The notes under the pieces are model-generated. The model saw only the letters and a list, made by a program, of their open reading frames with translations, had not been told where the DNA came from and did not search any database. From positions 1,518,105-1,582,104 of the forward strand of contig CALYLW010000121.1 in NCBI GenBank assembly GCA_944989445.1: a stretch of DNA of 64,000 bases. The letters are read 5' to 3'. Positions within the stretch are counted from its first letter, which is position 1, and each line of letters starts with the position of its first letter. The position numbers and the translations under genes are program-made. This document shows positions 46,389 to 57,259 of this stretch, piece by piece. The DNA is from Ampullaceana balthica (taxonomy: Eukaryota > Mollusca > Gastropoda > Lymnaeidae).

Positions 46389-46673
46389 ATCTTATCTTAT
46401 CTATACAGACGCTCCTTCTATGCAGAAGATAGTTGCGTCCACAGACCATGACAGATGATCTGTTGGCAAGTGATGCAGCTTTCACAGGCCACGGCTTTGT
46501 GGGTTCCACGCATTACCCAGCCGCCTAACTACATGTAGTGTTAGGTACCCATTCGGAGCGGGGTGACTCAGGGACGCCCTAGGCCCCGGGAACAAACCCT
46601 TGCCTTCACACGGATTCGAACCCGTGACCATCGGTACGACAGTCCAGTGCGCTGCCACTCGACCACCGCGTCC
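46389..46673 (-). mobile_element. tRNA-derived SINE, copy 2
   Basis: Full-length in the minus orientation: GGTGGTCGAGTGGCAGCGCA, GTCACGGGTTCGAATCCGTG, body, tail ATCTTCTGCATAGAAGGAGC and GATAAGATA. The head is closest to a Ser/Leu-type tRNA with an enlarged variable region. Confidence 0.88.
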
Positions 46674-47049
46674 CTCATAGATGGGTAGATGGGATAATCA
46701 TCATTAGATTGTGGTTTATCTAAGGGATTCTAAGCGAATGAAATACTGTATCAGGATGCAAAATCATAGACTCCGGTGACGAAACCATGCATATTTTGTA
46801 ATTAAAATGTTGACTTATAGCCTACAGCGCTAATCAGAAGTCTCCTTAGGTTTATCAGCTGCATTTTTCTTCATAAAAACTCATCCTTTAGAAATTAATT
46901 TTTTTTTAAATTAATATTTTTACAATTCAGAAATTGTCTTAAATGGGAACACCTTCTCGCTAATTAACAAAAATACTATTTCGAGAACCGTTGATACTCG
47001 AATACAGAAATCAATCACTGAAATTCCATGGGTTTAGCAGCCAATCATT
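46674..47049. other. No gene recognised
   Basis: Unassigned AT-rich sequence between the SINE and the next transposon. Confidence 0.4.
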
Positions 47050-47486
47050 CAGTGCTGCCAGAGCTAGGTTTTTCAACCTAGATCTAGGTTTTTTTCGAAC
47101 TTGTCTAGGTTTCTAGGTTTTTTATTTTAAAAACAGTCATAATCTAGGTTTTTCTTTAAAAAATGAAATAAACGATATTTAAGTACAAAAATTAATAAAT
47201 AATTAATATGCTAAATAACTTCGATTTTTCAAAAATAAAATTAAGCATTACATGGCAACATTTCTTTTCACCTGCTCTGTCATATATTATGATAAATATA
47301 GCTCTACCGCACTGAATATTCGAAAGATGTCACTGCTGCTGTGCCATCTGTCTAAAGAAATCTGGTACACGATAGAACAGCTTGAATGAGCCAAAACATT
47401 CAATTTTATTAGACTTTATGACAAACCTAACAGCTCTACCATTTTCTTCTGCTTGCGTTGAGAGAATATTATCTCAAGTATTCATG

Positions 47487-47816
47487 GTATAAACCAAAGA
47501 AGCGTAGGACGCAATAATCTTCTGTATAGAAGTAGCGTCTGTAAACAGATAAGATAAGATAAAGATAATCTAAAACAAGCCTCATATAGACATATTGGTA
47601 GTTATAAAAAAACCCTTTTCTTATTCCGTATGCAACAACAAACCCAAAAATTCTCGTTATTTCCGTCCGGGATTCGGAAGGGGAATGGGTTATCTAATCA
47701 AACGAGGAAAACTAAAACTCTATCCACATTTAAAACTCAAATAAAAATGCAAGACTAGACATAACAAATGGATAAAAGTAGGACTCTATAATAGTCTGTA
47801 ATAGACAAAATAAGAA
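47487..47816 (+). repeat. Jockey-like LINE 3' scraps
   Basis: 47500-47560 is the LINE 3' tail (GGACGCAATAATCTTCTGTA, GATAAGATAAG). It is followed by a diverged piece matching the last codons and 3'UTR of the LINE (TTCTTATTCCGTATGC, AATGGGTT, AAAAATGCAAGACTAGAC). Confidence 0.7.
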
Positions 47817-47933
47817 TGATGCCAAGAATGCGGATAATATTGCCAATAAGATTTATAAGAAAGATGACATAAGTGATGAATAAATGCAGATATAAGTGTA
47901 TTTTACAAAAAAATTATGTGCAACATACCTTAG

Positions 47934-48262
47934 GGGCGTCCATAAATGACGAAACGCACCTAAAAGGGCGGGGCTCACACTTTAGTGAGATGTGTGACAA
48001 GGGGAGGGAAGTATTTAAGAACTGTGACGTCACAAAAAATGCACAACTTTAAATGAAAGCTCCACTTAAATATTTGATTGCTTACAATAAATATATTAAA
48101 TGACGTTTTAAATGGCTCCGCGCGAGTTACGATATTAGAATGCTGTAGTACACTAAATACATACGTAAGTAAAATAAAATTTATTTGAAACATGCTAAAT
48201 TTTAAGTAGGAAATGCGAATTAAAAAAAAATTGGGGAGGGGGGGAAGCTTTGTGACGTCATA
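47934..48262. repeat. MITE family M1, copy F
   Basis: Begins GGGGCGTCCATAAATGACGA and has the same AAAGCTCCACTTAAATATTT interior and GCTTTGTGACGTCATA. The extreme right end is missing. Confidence 0.65.
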
Positions 48263-48654
48263 TTTGTTTATTTTTAGCGTGTCTATGTTTTGTCTTTCAG
48301 ATCTAGGTTTTTTTTGACATATTGGCTAGGTTGTTCCCTAAATTGTCACTGGCAGCACTGCTTTATTATTTTCTTGCATGTAGAGTTAAAATTGTTAGCA
48401 GTATAGAAACAATTATAAAAAAATTATTTTATAGATTTTTAAAGTGAAATAAAAATGTTGAAGTCCTACGAAATGTAAATCTTAGCCTCATGGCTTTATT
48501 TATTCTTTTTTTGGAAACAATTAGATGTTTGTCTTTAAAATTTAACTAAATTTAGGGCACAAAAAATAATTTATAAGTGAAAGAGAGGTATTGGTTTAAC
48601 TTTAAATTATTAATTGTTTGAAATACGGGCCAACACTGCCAAAAAAAACAGATA

Positions 48655-49825
48655 CACATACATTATAAATTGTATACTATCATTAATCATTATTTCATTC
48701 AGTAATAATCAGAAGAAAAAAGGATCTAAGGCATGAAAAAAGAGCTGTTATTTCAAATAATCTTTAAAATCACAGTATCTAAAAGACACTAAAAGTGTAG
48801 CCGTAGATCAAATCAATGGGTTACTCATTTAACTCATACTCATGGCACTCATGCTAGGCTGCTAGACATACACTAATTCTAATATTAATAATATTACTAA
48901 TAATACTATACTATAATTTATAATAATACACTGTACATAATTATAAATGATTTAAATTTAATCTTAAAATCAATAGTCATCCAATATAAGTGTATTATAA
49001 ATATACATATATATAGGGGCAGGGGGACACGGTGGTCGAGTGGCAGCGCACTGGACTGTCGTACCGATGGTCACGGGTTCGAATCCGTGTGAAAGCAAGG
49101 GTTTGTTCCCGGGGCCTAGGGCGTCCCTGAGTCACCCCGCTCCGAATGGGTACCTAACACTACATGTAGTTAGGCGGCTGGGTAATGCGTGGAACCCACA
49201 AAGCCGTGGCCGTGGCCTGTGAACGCTGCATCACTTGCCTACAGATCATCTGTCATGGTCTGTGGACGCAACGATCTTCTGCATAGAAGGAGCGTCTGTA
49301 TAGATAAGATAAGATAAGATAAGAAGATAAGTGTATTTATATGCATAGGCCTGATACTGATGATAGGCATAGTCATAGAGGGTAGGGGATTACTATCTGA
49401 ATCTGACTGATGTGTAACACAGTGTCATCAGTCAGATTCAGATAGTAATCCCCTACCCTCTATGCCTATCATCAGTATCAGGCCTATGCATATAAATACA
49501 CTTATATTTATAACCTATATTGGATGACTATTGATTTTAAGATTAAATTTAAATCATTTATAATTATGTACAGTGTATTATTATAAATTATAGTATAGTA
49601 TTATTAGTAATATTATTAATATTAGAATTAGTGTATTTCTAGCATGAGTATGAGTAACCCATTGATTTGACCTACGCCTACACTTTTAGTGTCTTTTAGA
49701 TACTGTGATTTTAAAGATTATTTGAAATAACAGCTCTTTTTTCATGCCTTAGATCCTTTTTTCTTCTGATTATTACTGAATGAAATAATGATTAATGATA
49801 GTATACAATTTATACATGATTGTCA
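48655..49825. repeat. Large inverted repeat (hairpin locus) split by a SINE
   Basis: The left arm 48655-49008 is nearly the reverse complement of 49500-49825 (for example TTAATCTTAAAATCAATAGT against ACTATTGATTTTAAGATTAA). An inner palindrome 49326-49505 has arms of about 80 bp around a loop of roughly 10 bp (TGTAACACA). The only large difference is the SINE in the left arm. Confidence 0.9.
49027..49320 (+). mobile_element. tRNA-derived SINE, copy 3
   Basis: Head GGACACGGTGGTCGAGTGGC, B box CACGGGTTCGAATCCGTGTG, body with GGCGGCTGGGTAATGCGTGG, tail GGACGCAACGATCTTCTGCA, GAAGGAGCGTCTGTATAG and (GATAA)n. Inserted in the left arm of the large inverted repeat. Confidence 0.9.
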
Positions 49826-49845
49826 TAGTCATGATAATGATAATA

Positions 49846-50010
49846 CAGTCGGACCTCTCTAAGTCGAACTTTCTTAAGTCAAAAACCTCCCTATTATATG
49901 GAATTAATTGTTAAGTCCCGGTCGAATTCTGCGCCTATTTCATCATTTTCCCAAACTCAAACGATTTTTTTTTCGTTCCCTTTGGAGTTCAACATAGCGA
50001 GGTCCAACTG
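49846..50010. mobile_element. pogo-like MITE (165 bp)
   Basis: Ends CAGTCGGACCTCTCTAAGTC and AACATAGCGAGGTCCAACTG are imperfect inverted repeats. TA on both sides (49844-49845, 50011-50012). Confidence 0.75.
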
Positions 50011-50111
50011 TATATATTATGTATTTGTATTATATTTTGATTATTTTCATAGGCGTCAAATGGTTTAAACATCAATTAGCCTATAATTTGTGATGTAGAA
50101 GGAAGCTGCTA

Positions 50112-50490
50112 GGGTCTAGGGGACTATCCATAATGACGTCACGCACCAAGGGGGGAGTGGAGTCACACATTTGTGACTATGTCTGATGAGGGGGAGGGGG
50201 CTGCTTAAGAACTGAGATGCCACATCAAATCGCGCAACTTTAAACAAAAGTTCCACTTATAGATTTGATTTCTTACAATATACTAAATGATGTTTTAAAT
50301 GGCTTCACGCGTGTTATGATATTAGAGTGCAGCCTTACACTAAATAATTACTTAAATGACAAAAAATTTATTTGAAACATGCTCATTTCCAAACAGAAAG
50401 TACAGGTTTCATTGGGGGTGGGGCGTCAAAGCTTTATGATGGTGAAAAATCTGCCAAAATCACATGACTTCATTTATGGACAGCCCTTAG
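50112..50490. mobile_element. MITE family M1, copy G
   Basis: Left GGGGACTATCCATAATGACG and right CTTCATTTATGGACAGCCC, diverged but near-complete. It lies about 430 bp upstream of the transporter start codon. Confidence 0.7.
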
Positions 50491-50922
50491 GGCAGAGCAT
50501 CACTAAAATTATTTTAAAAATTGGAAATATTTCTTGCAATCATTCCACAGATAGATTATAAAATGAGTCTAAATGAGCTTTTAATCATTATTTAAATTAC
50601 ATTGCTCAGCCTAACAAAATGTTAATTCTTTAGCTGTCAATAGCTAAGTTGCTGGCTAGACTCTGACTAGTCCACATGTCCCTAAATATTCAATCTTTAG
50701 GGAGACTTTGAAGGAGACTCACTGTGACCTTAGTTTTCAACCCTTATAACTATGTTAGCCTTTATACAAACCTTATTAAAAAGGAAAATATATTAATGAT
50801 ACATTTTTTCCACAGATGAGGAATAAAAGATCCAATCCAAAATGAAACATGTCATCTCAATGATTGGCCAAAGCAATCCAATATTCTATTAAAGATTTTC
50901 ATGACCTAGATCTTTAAAAAAA
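50491..50922. promoter_or_regulatory. Upstream region of the SLC16-type gene
   Basis: Position implies promoter or 5'UTR. A splice acceptor-like TTTTTTCCACAG ends at 50815, so a 5'UTR intron is possible. No definite TATA box or factor site was recognised. Confidence 0.35.
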
Positions 50923-51103
50923 ATGGAGGGTGGAAGATGGGGCTTAGTAATTTGCTTCGCAGCATTCATGATTCAAGTTCTTGCTTTTGGTACGACAGCA
51001 GCCATAGGAGTTTATAACATAGAGCTCTTGGACTACTTCGACGGGGCCACTGTTGGTGTCTCTTTGATTGGGTCAATTAATTATGGAGTATTCTTAGGCT
51101 CAG
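50923..51103 (+). CDS. SLC16-type transporter, exon 1
   Basis: Encodes residues 1-60 plus one base. It begins MEGGRWGLVICFAAFM: the acidic-Gly-Gly-x-Trp-Gly pattern at the start of helix 1 resembles the first signature motif of monocarboxylate transporters (MCT, SLC16). Helix 1 runs to about residue 35 and helix 2 starts GVSLIGSINYGVFLGSG. The donor is CTCAG then GTGAGA, phase 1. SLC16 proteins move monocarboxylates, aromatic amino acids, thyroid hormone or other small solutes across membranes; the substrate cannot be read from this sequence. Confidence 0.88.
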
Positions 51104-52315
51104 GTGAGACTTATTGTAGCTTCTCAAAGTAATAATGATTCAAAGGCTTGGAGTTTCATCAAAAGGGCTTAAAGGGACACAATGTGAAATCTAAATCTGT
51201 CTATGAAAATGGTTAAGAGCACTACTGTTAAAGAATAGTTTCTTATCAGATGACCACAAATGTAATTAATTTTTTTAAAACTCACTGCTTAACATTTTTT
51301 CAAATAGGTAAAGTGTATTTTTATACTCTACATGAAAACAGAATATAACACTCTTAAGAGCAAATTATGTCCCTAACCTAAATTATGTCATCATCAGCAT
51401 ATACTGTATTTTTTCTTATACAAAGATTTACATTTAACAATGTTATGTCTTATGTAAAGTATTTTTTAAACAAATCATCAAAGCGTGCTAACAGCAAAGA
51501 TCGACAATTTTGGTCTACGAATGGCACTTATATCTCACTCGCTGAAAACTTGGCCTAGCAGATCAATGAAGTCGGCTTTACATCTGGCATTTATTGTTTC
51601 TAGATAATAGGTACTCAACCATCCATTGTTGACCTGATGGCACATATAAATAAACAAAAATTGTTGCAGTCCTGCCTCAGAATTATCTAAAATAAATGCT
51701 AATATTGAAGCCTTGTTTACTCCAGACTGGTGATGAAATATTGGACAAATTTTCATTTAAAGGAAACCACTTAATATAAATTGCTCAGTTTGGCAAATGG
51801 CTAAGCTGTGTGGATCTTCAGTAATTTTTGTAAACGCAAATTATGAAAACCTATGTCTTATATATGAGTGCAACTTTTAATTAGGTGCTTCTGATATTAA
51901 AGTATGGTAAATGAAAAATTACAATAATTATAAATTGAGGGTTAAAAATGATTAAAATTGTCAGTAAATGTCAGTTTTGTTTTCAAAACACTTTGTTAAA
52001 ATTATAATAAATATTTGTATTTACTTTTTATGCATTAAAAAAAAACCAGATCTTTGCAAAATTCATTAATGATGCAAATAAACACTTCAATAATAGAAAT
52101 AGTTGATGTCACATTTGGGTTAGATTCGGGCTAAAAAAAATAATAAAGTTTCCTGTGAATGATTTTGCAAACCTGTAGCTGACATCTTTTATATTTTAAT
52201 GAGTTTTACATTTTTAATTAAATTTTAAACTTATGAATTGGTACATGAAGAAATGTAGCAACATTTTGAATTTCGATAATATTTTTAAGGCAACTGTTGC
52301 TTGTTTTTTTTTAAG
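51104..52315 (+). other. SLC16-type gene intron 1
   Basis: AT-rich intron. A minus-strand frame at 51535-51756 has no recognised content. No mobile element ends seen. Confidence 0.5.
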
Positions 52316-52459
52316 GTCCTATTGTTAGTTTCTTGATGACAAAGTTTAGTTACAGAAAAATTGCTCTGGCTGGATCATTGCTGATAGTTGTGGGTCTCAT
52401 TGGGATGCCTATCCTACCTTACATCCCTGCCATGTGCATCTGTTTTGGGGTTCTCACAG
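52316..52459 (+). CDS. SLC16-type transporter, exon 2
   Basis: 48 codons' worth; acceptor T-run ending AAG, donor CTCACAG then GTGTGT, phase 1 in and out. Too short for a standard ORF list. It encodes PIVSFLMTKFSYRKIALAGS and helices 3-4 (LLIVVGLIGMPILPYIP, AMCICFGVLTG). The R-K in FSYRKIALAG matches the loop between helices 2 and 3 in MFS proteins (G-x-x-x-D/T-R/K-x-G/R-R-R type). It joins exons 1 and 3 without frame loss. Confidence 0.87.
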
Positions 52460-52739
52460 GTGTGTAAGTTAAAATGTTGTTAATTCTCTAAAATTAAGTC
52501 ACGTTTTCTCTCTATGGCTTAAACATGAGCATTGCTATTCTTTATTTGGGTTGAAATTCTAGGAACTATTAAACATTTAATGCATTATGTTACAAGTTTT
52601 GAATTAAGACTTAATCCTTGTCATAGGAACAATACTTAAATAATACTTCTTTGGGGGGGGGGTAAGACAATTTTATAATAAGAGGATGACAGGGTAATGT
52701 TGGCATTTGTATTATTTCTTATATACAGTCATATACGTT

Positions 52740-53165
52740 ACCGTTGCTACTTAGCTAGAGAAGACGATTGCATCCTACAGTTATCCATGGTTATATCTAG
52801 TCTTAGAATATAATTATTATTTTAAATGTTGATTGTATGTTGATTTAGTTGGTTATCCTGGTTTGTTCAGGCAACCCATTACATGCTTTCCATGCCAGAT
52901 GGGAAGAAGGTGGATTTATATGTGTTTGTTCATCTAAATAGAATAAGAAAATTATGTTTATCCCTATGTCTATCTGAGTGTTGTATTTGATTGTTGTTGC
53001 TTTGTATTCCCAAGTTAGAATTATTTCTACTTTTCTCTTTGTTCTTCTATCCTCAAAGTTTTTCTAGGTTTAGTAATTTAACTAATGGTGTTACTCTTGT
53101 CAGTTAAAAATATTCACCAGTAATGGATCTTGCAGTTCTTTTTATCTTTACCTTTGTAAATTTTC
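52740..53165 (-). repeat. Antisense jockey-like LINE 3' fossil in intron 2
   Basis: The plus strand shows GACGATTGCATCCTACAG, TTCAGGCAACCCATTACATG and GTTCTTCTATCCTCAAAG, which match diverged antisense LINE 3' sequence as seen in copy 2 at 40195-40570. Older than the 36 and 40 kb copies. Confidence 0.65.
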
Positions 53166-53214
53166 TTTTCAATTTTAAAATTTTCTGAACCTTTAATTTG
53201 AAAAATAAATAAAT

Positions 53215-53804
53215 AAAATATATTTTTTAGTAATGTTAGATTTGAGACCAATTTTCACAAGTTAATTGACCTCAATGCTTGTGAACAAAATTTAATCTGA
53301 AAATTACAGGTAATTACTTTCCCTGTCATACTTGTTTCTAATTTATGTATGAAAAAAGTCTTATGGATTACTTGTGGTTTTTCAATAGAATATTTAAAAG
53401 TTTTCACTTGACTCATAAGGGGAAAGGAAATGGTGAAGATATTGATTTTAGTGACTTAAAAAGTTCTTTTCAAATGTAGGTTTTTTCCCTCACAGTCATA
53501 AGATTACCATAAAATATATTTTTTAGTAATGTTAGATTTGAGACCAATTTTCACAAGTTAATTGACCTCAATGCTTGTGAACAAAATTTAATCTGAAAAT
53601 TACAGGTAATTACTTTCCCTGTCATACTTGTTTCTAATTTATGTATGAAAAAAAGTCTTGGATTACTTGTGGTTTTTCAATAGAATATTTAAAAGTTTTC
53701 ACTTGACTCATAAGGGGAAAGGAAATGGTGAAGATATTGATTTTAGTGACTTAAAAAGTTCTTTTCAAATGTAGGTTTTTTCCCTCACAGTCATAAGATT
53801 ACCA
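53215..53804. repeat. Tandem duplication, two copies of 296 bp
   Basis: 53215-53510 and 53511-53804 are almost identical, with only a small indel near AAGTCTTATGG/AAGTCTTGG. Recent duplication within intron 2. Confidence 0.93.
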
Positions 53805-53836
53805 ATATAGAAGTAATATTTTTAGGAAATTTCTAT

Positions 53837-53937
53837 TATTCAATTTAATTATTTTGTTTTACATTTATGTAGCAGTAAAAAAAAATATTTTTTTTACTGC
53901 TACATAAATGTAAAAAAAATAATTAAATTGAATAACT
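53837..53937. repeat. Short inverted repeat before exon 3
   Basis: Arms of about 45 bp (CAATTTAATTATTTTGTTTT with ATTTATGTAGCAGTAAAAAA and its complement), ending 45 bp upstream of the exon 3 acceptor. It could form a hairpin in the pre-mRNA. Confidence 0.85.
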
Positions 53938-53982
53938 CGTTAACCTAATTAATAGAATATTTTCTGTTATTTTTTCCTTTAG

Positions 53983-55173
53983 GATTTGGCTGCTGCTGTA
54001 CCTATATTCCCTCACATGTGCTGAGTGGTTTGTACTATGATAAATATCGCAGCCTGGCAACTGGAGTGAGCACCAGTGGTTCAGGGCTTGGAGGAGCCAT
54101 CATGCCAGTTGTGGTTGGACTTCTCATTGAGTATTACACATGGAAAATGTCTCTCATTGTTGTGGCTGGCCTTTGCCTGCATCTTTTTGTATTTGCAGCC
54201 CTACTGCGGAAACCTCCATCTCTGCAAACATCTAGAGAAATGGAAATAATTGTAGATAGAAGTCTAAATTTGTCTCCGGCTGAAATTTCTGATGGGAGAA
54301 ATAGATGGAGTAATACATATAGAGAAAATGAAGAGCCAGTCCAAAATGAGCAATATTTATCTAGACTTGATAACTTCGATAATTTCAACTCAAACAATGA
54401 ACTTCCTGAAGTATCCATGTCAAACACCATATCAGAACAGAATGGCTGTGTCCGAAGCAGAGCTCAGACAACCGCTGGCCACGAGGCTCAAAAACTTATC
54501 CCAGTCAAAGCCACCCGTTTCCCAGATCAAATGACCCAACATCACTCCATTTCGTTGACTTCTCTACATGCAGTGGGCTCAACACGAGGTGCCAGTGTGT
54601 TGGTCTTGGACTCATCTATGGATGGCAGTGTACAAGTGTTTAGTAATCCTCCCCAAGAACCCATCGATGTGCTCCCTAGTCAAGCTAAGTTAGTCCCCAA
54701 TTCCTCACGGCATTTCTTCATTTTCACGAACTGTAGATTCAACATCTATTTCTGTAGCAACATTATGTGGAACGCCGGGTGCTCTATCATCAACTCATTT
54801 GCCCCAGAGTTTTTAAGAGAGCAGGGCCTCACCCCCATGGAGGCCGCATGGCTCAGTGGAGCATTCGGCTTAGGATGTTTTGCTGGTGGAATATTTGGGG
54901 GGGTCTTTGGGAACTTCAAATTTGTTAACAGACAGATCTTATACACGGTTTCTAATATACTGATGGGGGTTTTACTGATTGTGATCCCACTGTGGCGCCA
55001 CATTGGCTATTATACCGTGTGTCTGGTTTTAAGTGGCATCTTCTTTGGTGTGATACTTGGGCTGTTGATTGTGGTCCTCACTGACCTCATCGGGGTGGAG
55101 AGCCTTGGAAACGGCCTTGGCTATCTCATGCTGTCCAATGGACTGGGAACTTTCATAGGACCTCCCCTAGCGG
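53983..55173 (+). CDS. SLC16-type transporter, exon 3 (main exon)
   Basis: About 396 codons; acceptor TTTCCTTTAG, donor CTAGCGG then GTAAAG. At residues 126-136 it reads YYDKYRSLATG, followed by an ST-SGSGLGG stretch. This is the second MCT signature (Y-F/Y-x-K-R/Y-R-x-L-A-x-G) in helix 5. Helix 6 ends at about residue 185 and is followed by a hydrophilic cytoplasmic loop of about 150 residues, typical of SLC16 between helices 6 and 7. Helices 7-11 follow, with the Gly-rich GLGCFAGGIFGGVFGNF and GIFFGVILGLLIVVLTDLIG. It joins to exon 4 through a split Gly codon. Confidence 0.9.
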
Positions 55174-55563
55174 GTAAAGAAACTTTTAAAAAGTTAACAT
55201 CTTATCTAAAACATATAAAGTCTTTGACAATTAAATTTTTAACATCAAATAAAATGCGCTGGAATCAGACAACTCCACAAACATAAAATTCTCCTCCAAT
55301 TCCTGCATAATAAAACGCTAGTAATTTTCTCTCCCTCTCTGAGATTATACTTTTAAAATGTTTAACATTTAGAAAGAGAATTAATCCATTTTTGGCTTCT
55401 TTTACTGTATTTTTTACTGCAACATACTTCAGTAATGAAGTCTAAATAAAGGCAAAACATACGATTTTTTATTGTGCACTTCATGCCATAATTTTGAGTA
55501 TATTTAATTTTCTTGTATTTTAAGCCAGCCAGATGAAATCTATTATAAAATAATCTATTGCAG

Positions 55564-55706
55564 GTCTGATAAGGGATAACACTGGTGCATTTGATGGAAG
55601 CATCATGCTTGCAGGGGTCCTCTGTGTCTTTGGTGGATTGATCATGTTCCTCATGCCTGTGCGCCACATCTTTTGTAGTAAGTGCAGTGGCCAGGAACAT
55701 CATTAG
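55564..55706 (+). CDS. SLC16-type transporter, exon 4 (C-terminus)
   Basis: Acceptor CTATTGCAG, then GLIRDNTGAFDGSIMLAG, helix 12 (VLCVFGGLIMFLMPV) and a short tail ending QEHH with the stop at 55704-55706. PPLAG|LIRDNTG is the usual helix 11-12 junction of MCTs. The joined protein is 552 aa, within the SLC16 range. The short cytoplasmic tail has a Cys-rich HIFCSKC stretch. No other transporter copy is present in the window. Confidence 0.88.
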
Positions 55707-56050
55707 CCATCACACCAGAATGTGACCGTTTTCTACCCTGCCAGTAATGTGATTACAGTATGCATCTGACCTGATGTGTTCCAGCGCAGTGTATGGCCTA
55801 TCAGTAATGTTTTCTTGTTGTCAGTCCTTCTGTTCTTTTTGTCACTGATCATAATGAACTTAGAGGTTGTGTAATGACATGGAGTCTTATTTATGTAACC
55901 CAGACAAACTATTATTAGCTCATCAGACCTTGTTTGAATTTTGTTATTTATTGTACAAGTTAATGATTTGTGATAGGTTCTGTTTTACAGAGCCAAGGTC
56001 TTTCTTTTATGGTATTTTTTGTTGTAAGTTGAATAAAACTAATATACCGA
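55707..56050 (+). other. 3'UTR of the SLC16-type transporter
   Basis: Downstream of the stop there is no convincing coding frame. An AATAAA at 56032-56037 is a plausible poly(A) signal. A longer 3'UTR is possible, since further AATAAA motifs occur far downstream. Confidence 0.45.
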
Positions 56051-56634
56051 TAAGAAAGGTGCACTTATTAAATTTTAAGTTAACATATGTATGATTTGGA
56101 TCAGAATTTACAAATTTTATAATTTATCTTCACATTTTTTTTCCTTGTGTACAAAATGGTTATGAACATTTATCATAACTGAGGTTTATAAGCTTGATAA
56201 GTGATTATTCTTGTATAACCTTACATTTTCTTACTACATTTACAAATTTGTGGTTTCTATCAATTTGAAAAATGTACAAATATATGCAGTGTTTCTTTCA
56301 GACAATTTGGTCCCTTCTGAGGGAGGGGTGTATTTAATAAGTTCAAGGAGAGGGTTGTTGTCTATGAAGACTAACCTTAGCAACCAAATTTTTTTAAAAA
56401 TCAATAATTTATAGTTTCAAGTAAAACATTTGGACCTCTCAAAACAGTTTACTTAATAAAAGAAAACATTTTAAGTATCTGTAGATCATTATCAGCAATA
56501 TGCACAGTGTTTTGTTAAAATGGAATCATATTTATGTTACCTAGACAATATTGTAAGTCCAATACATACTCAGCACATTAAATAATAAAAAACCATGATA
56601 TATAAGAGTATATAATATATATATATATATATAT
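56051..56634. other. Downstream of the transporter; no gene recognised
   Basis: AT-rich, ending in a (TA)n tract. Confidence 0.4.
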
Positions 56635-57259
56635 TAGGGCTGTTATTGATTAATTTAAATTTAATAGTTAACTTTTGAAAAATTATCGATTAATTAATCG
56701 ATAATTTCGATTAAAGCCAAAAATAGAAATTTATGACGTCATTAAACTGAACATTTCTCACGGACATTGAAAATTAAGAATATTTTGAACTAAATTTTAT
56801 GACAATGTGTTGATCCTTGATAGGATGTTTGTGCTGAAGGTGGTACGTCAGCGATGTATTTGATCCTTTAAAATAGAATTGTTTATGGCATCGATCACAG
56901 TAAACTTTCTCACCATCTTCGACTTTGCCATCCGCAGTTAGCCTAAAAATAAAATTTTTGCTCAACTTTCTAGTTATATGTTTAAATTTAATTGCGCTGA
57001 TGCTGTCAGCCATTCTTTAGTTGACGTCTGCCGGTCCACATAAAGTAATAAAATAAATTATAATATTATGCGGGAGAAATTTGTACATAAAAAATATATA
57101 AATTATTATTAATTATTAATAATTAAATATTTATTAATAAAAAAATTTAAAAATATTTTCTTTAATTTTAATCGAATTTTTATCAATTAAAATAATTTTA
57201 ATCGATACAAAAATTTTAACGATTAATCGAAAAATTAATCGTTAATCTCCGCAGCCCTA
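56635..57259 (-). mobile_element. hAT-like element with a BED zinc-finger exon
   Basis: Inverted ends TAGGGCTG and CAGCCCTA with ATTAATCG words, inserted in a TA tract. The minus-strand frame 56774-57013 encodes about 79 residues, including VYCDRCHKQFYFKGSNTSLT and YHLQHKHP: C-x2-C ... H-x4-H, a BED finger, the DNA-binding head of hAT/ZBED transposases. The catalytic domain is absent, so the element is an internally deleted derivative. Confidence 0.72.

Larger units (their letters stand above)
47050..48360. mobile_element. hAT-like element with CAGTGCTGCCAG ends, carrying nested repeats
   Basis: Perfect 12-bp inverted ends CAGTGCTGCCAG and CTGGCAGCACTG, with subterminal CTAGGTTTTT words on both sides. 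It contains LINE scraps (47487-47816) and M1 copy F (47934-48262). No convincing 8-bp duplication was found. Confidence 0.72.

Noticed and set aside
54134..55003. Antisense and alternate-frame ORFs over transporter exon 3
   Set aside because: Shadows of the SLC16-type coding exon.
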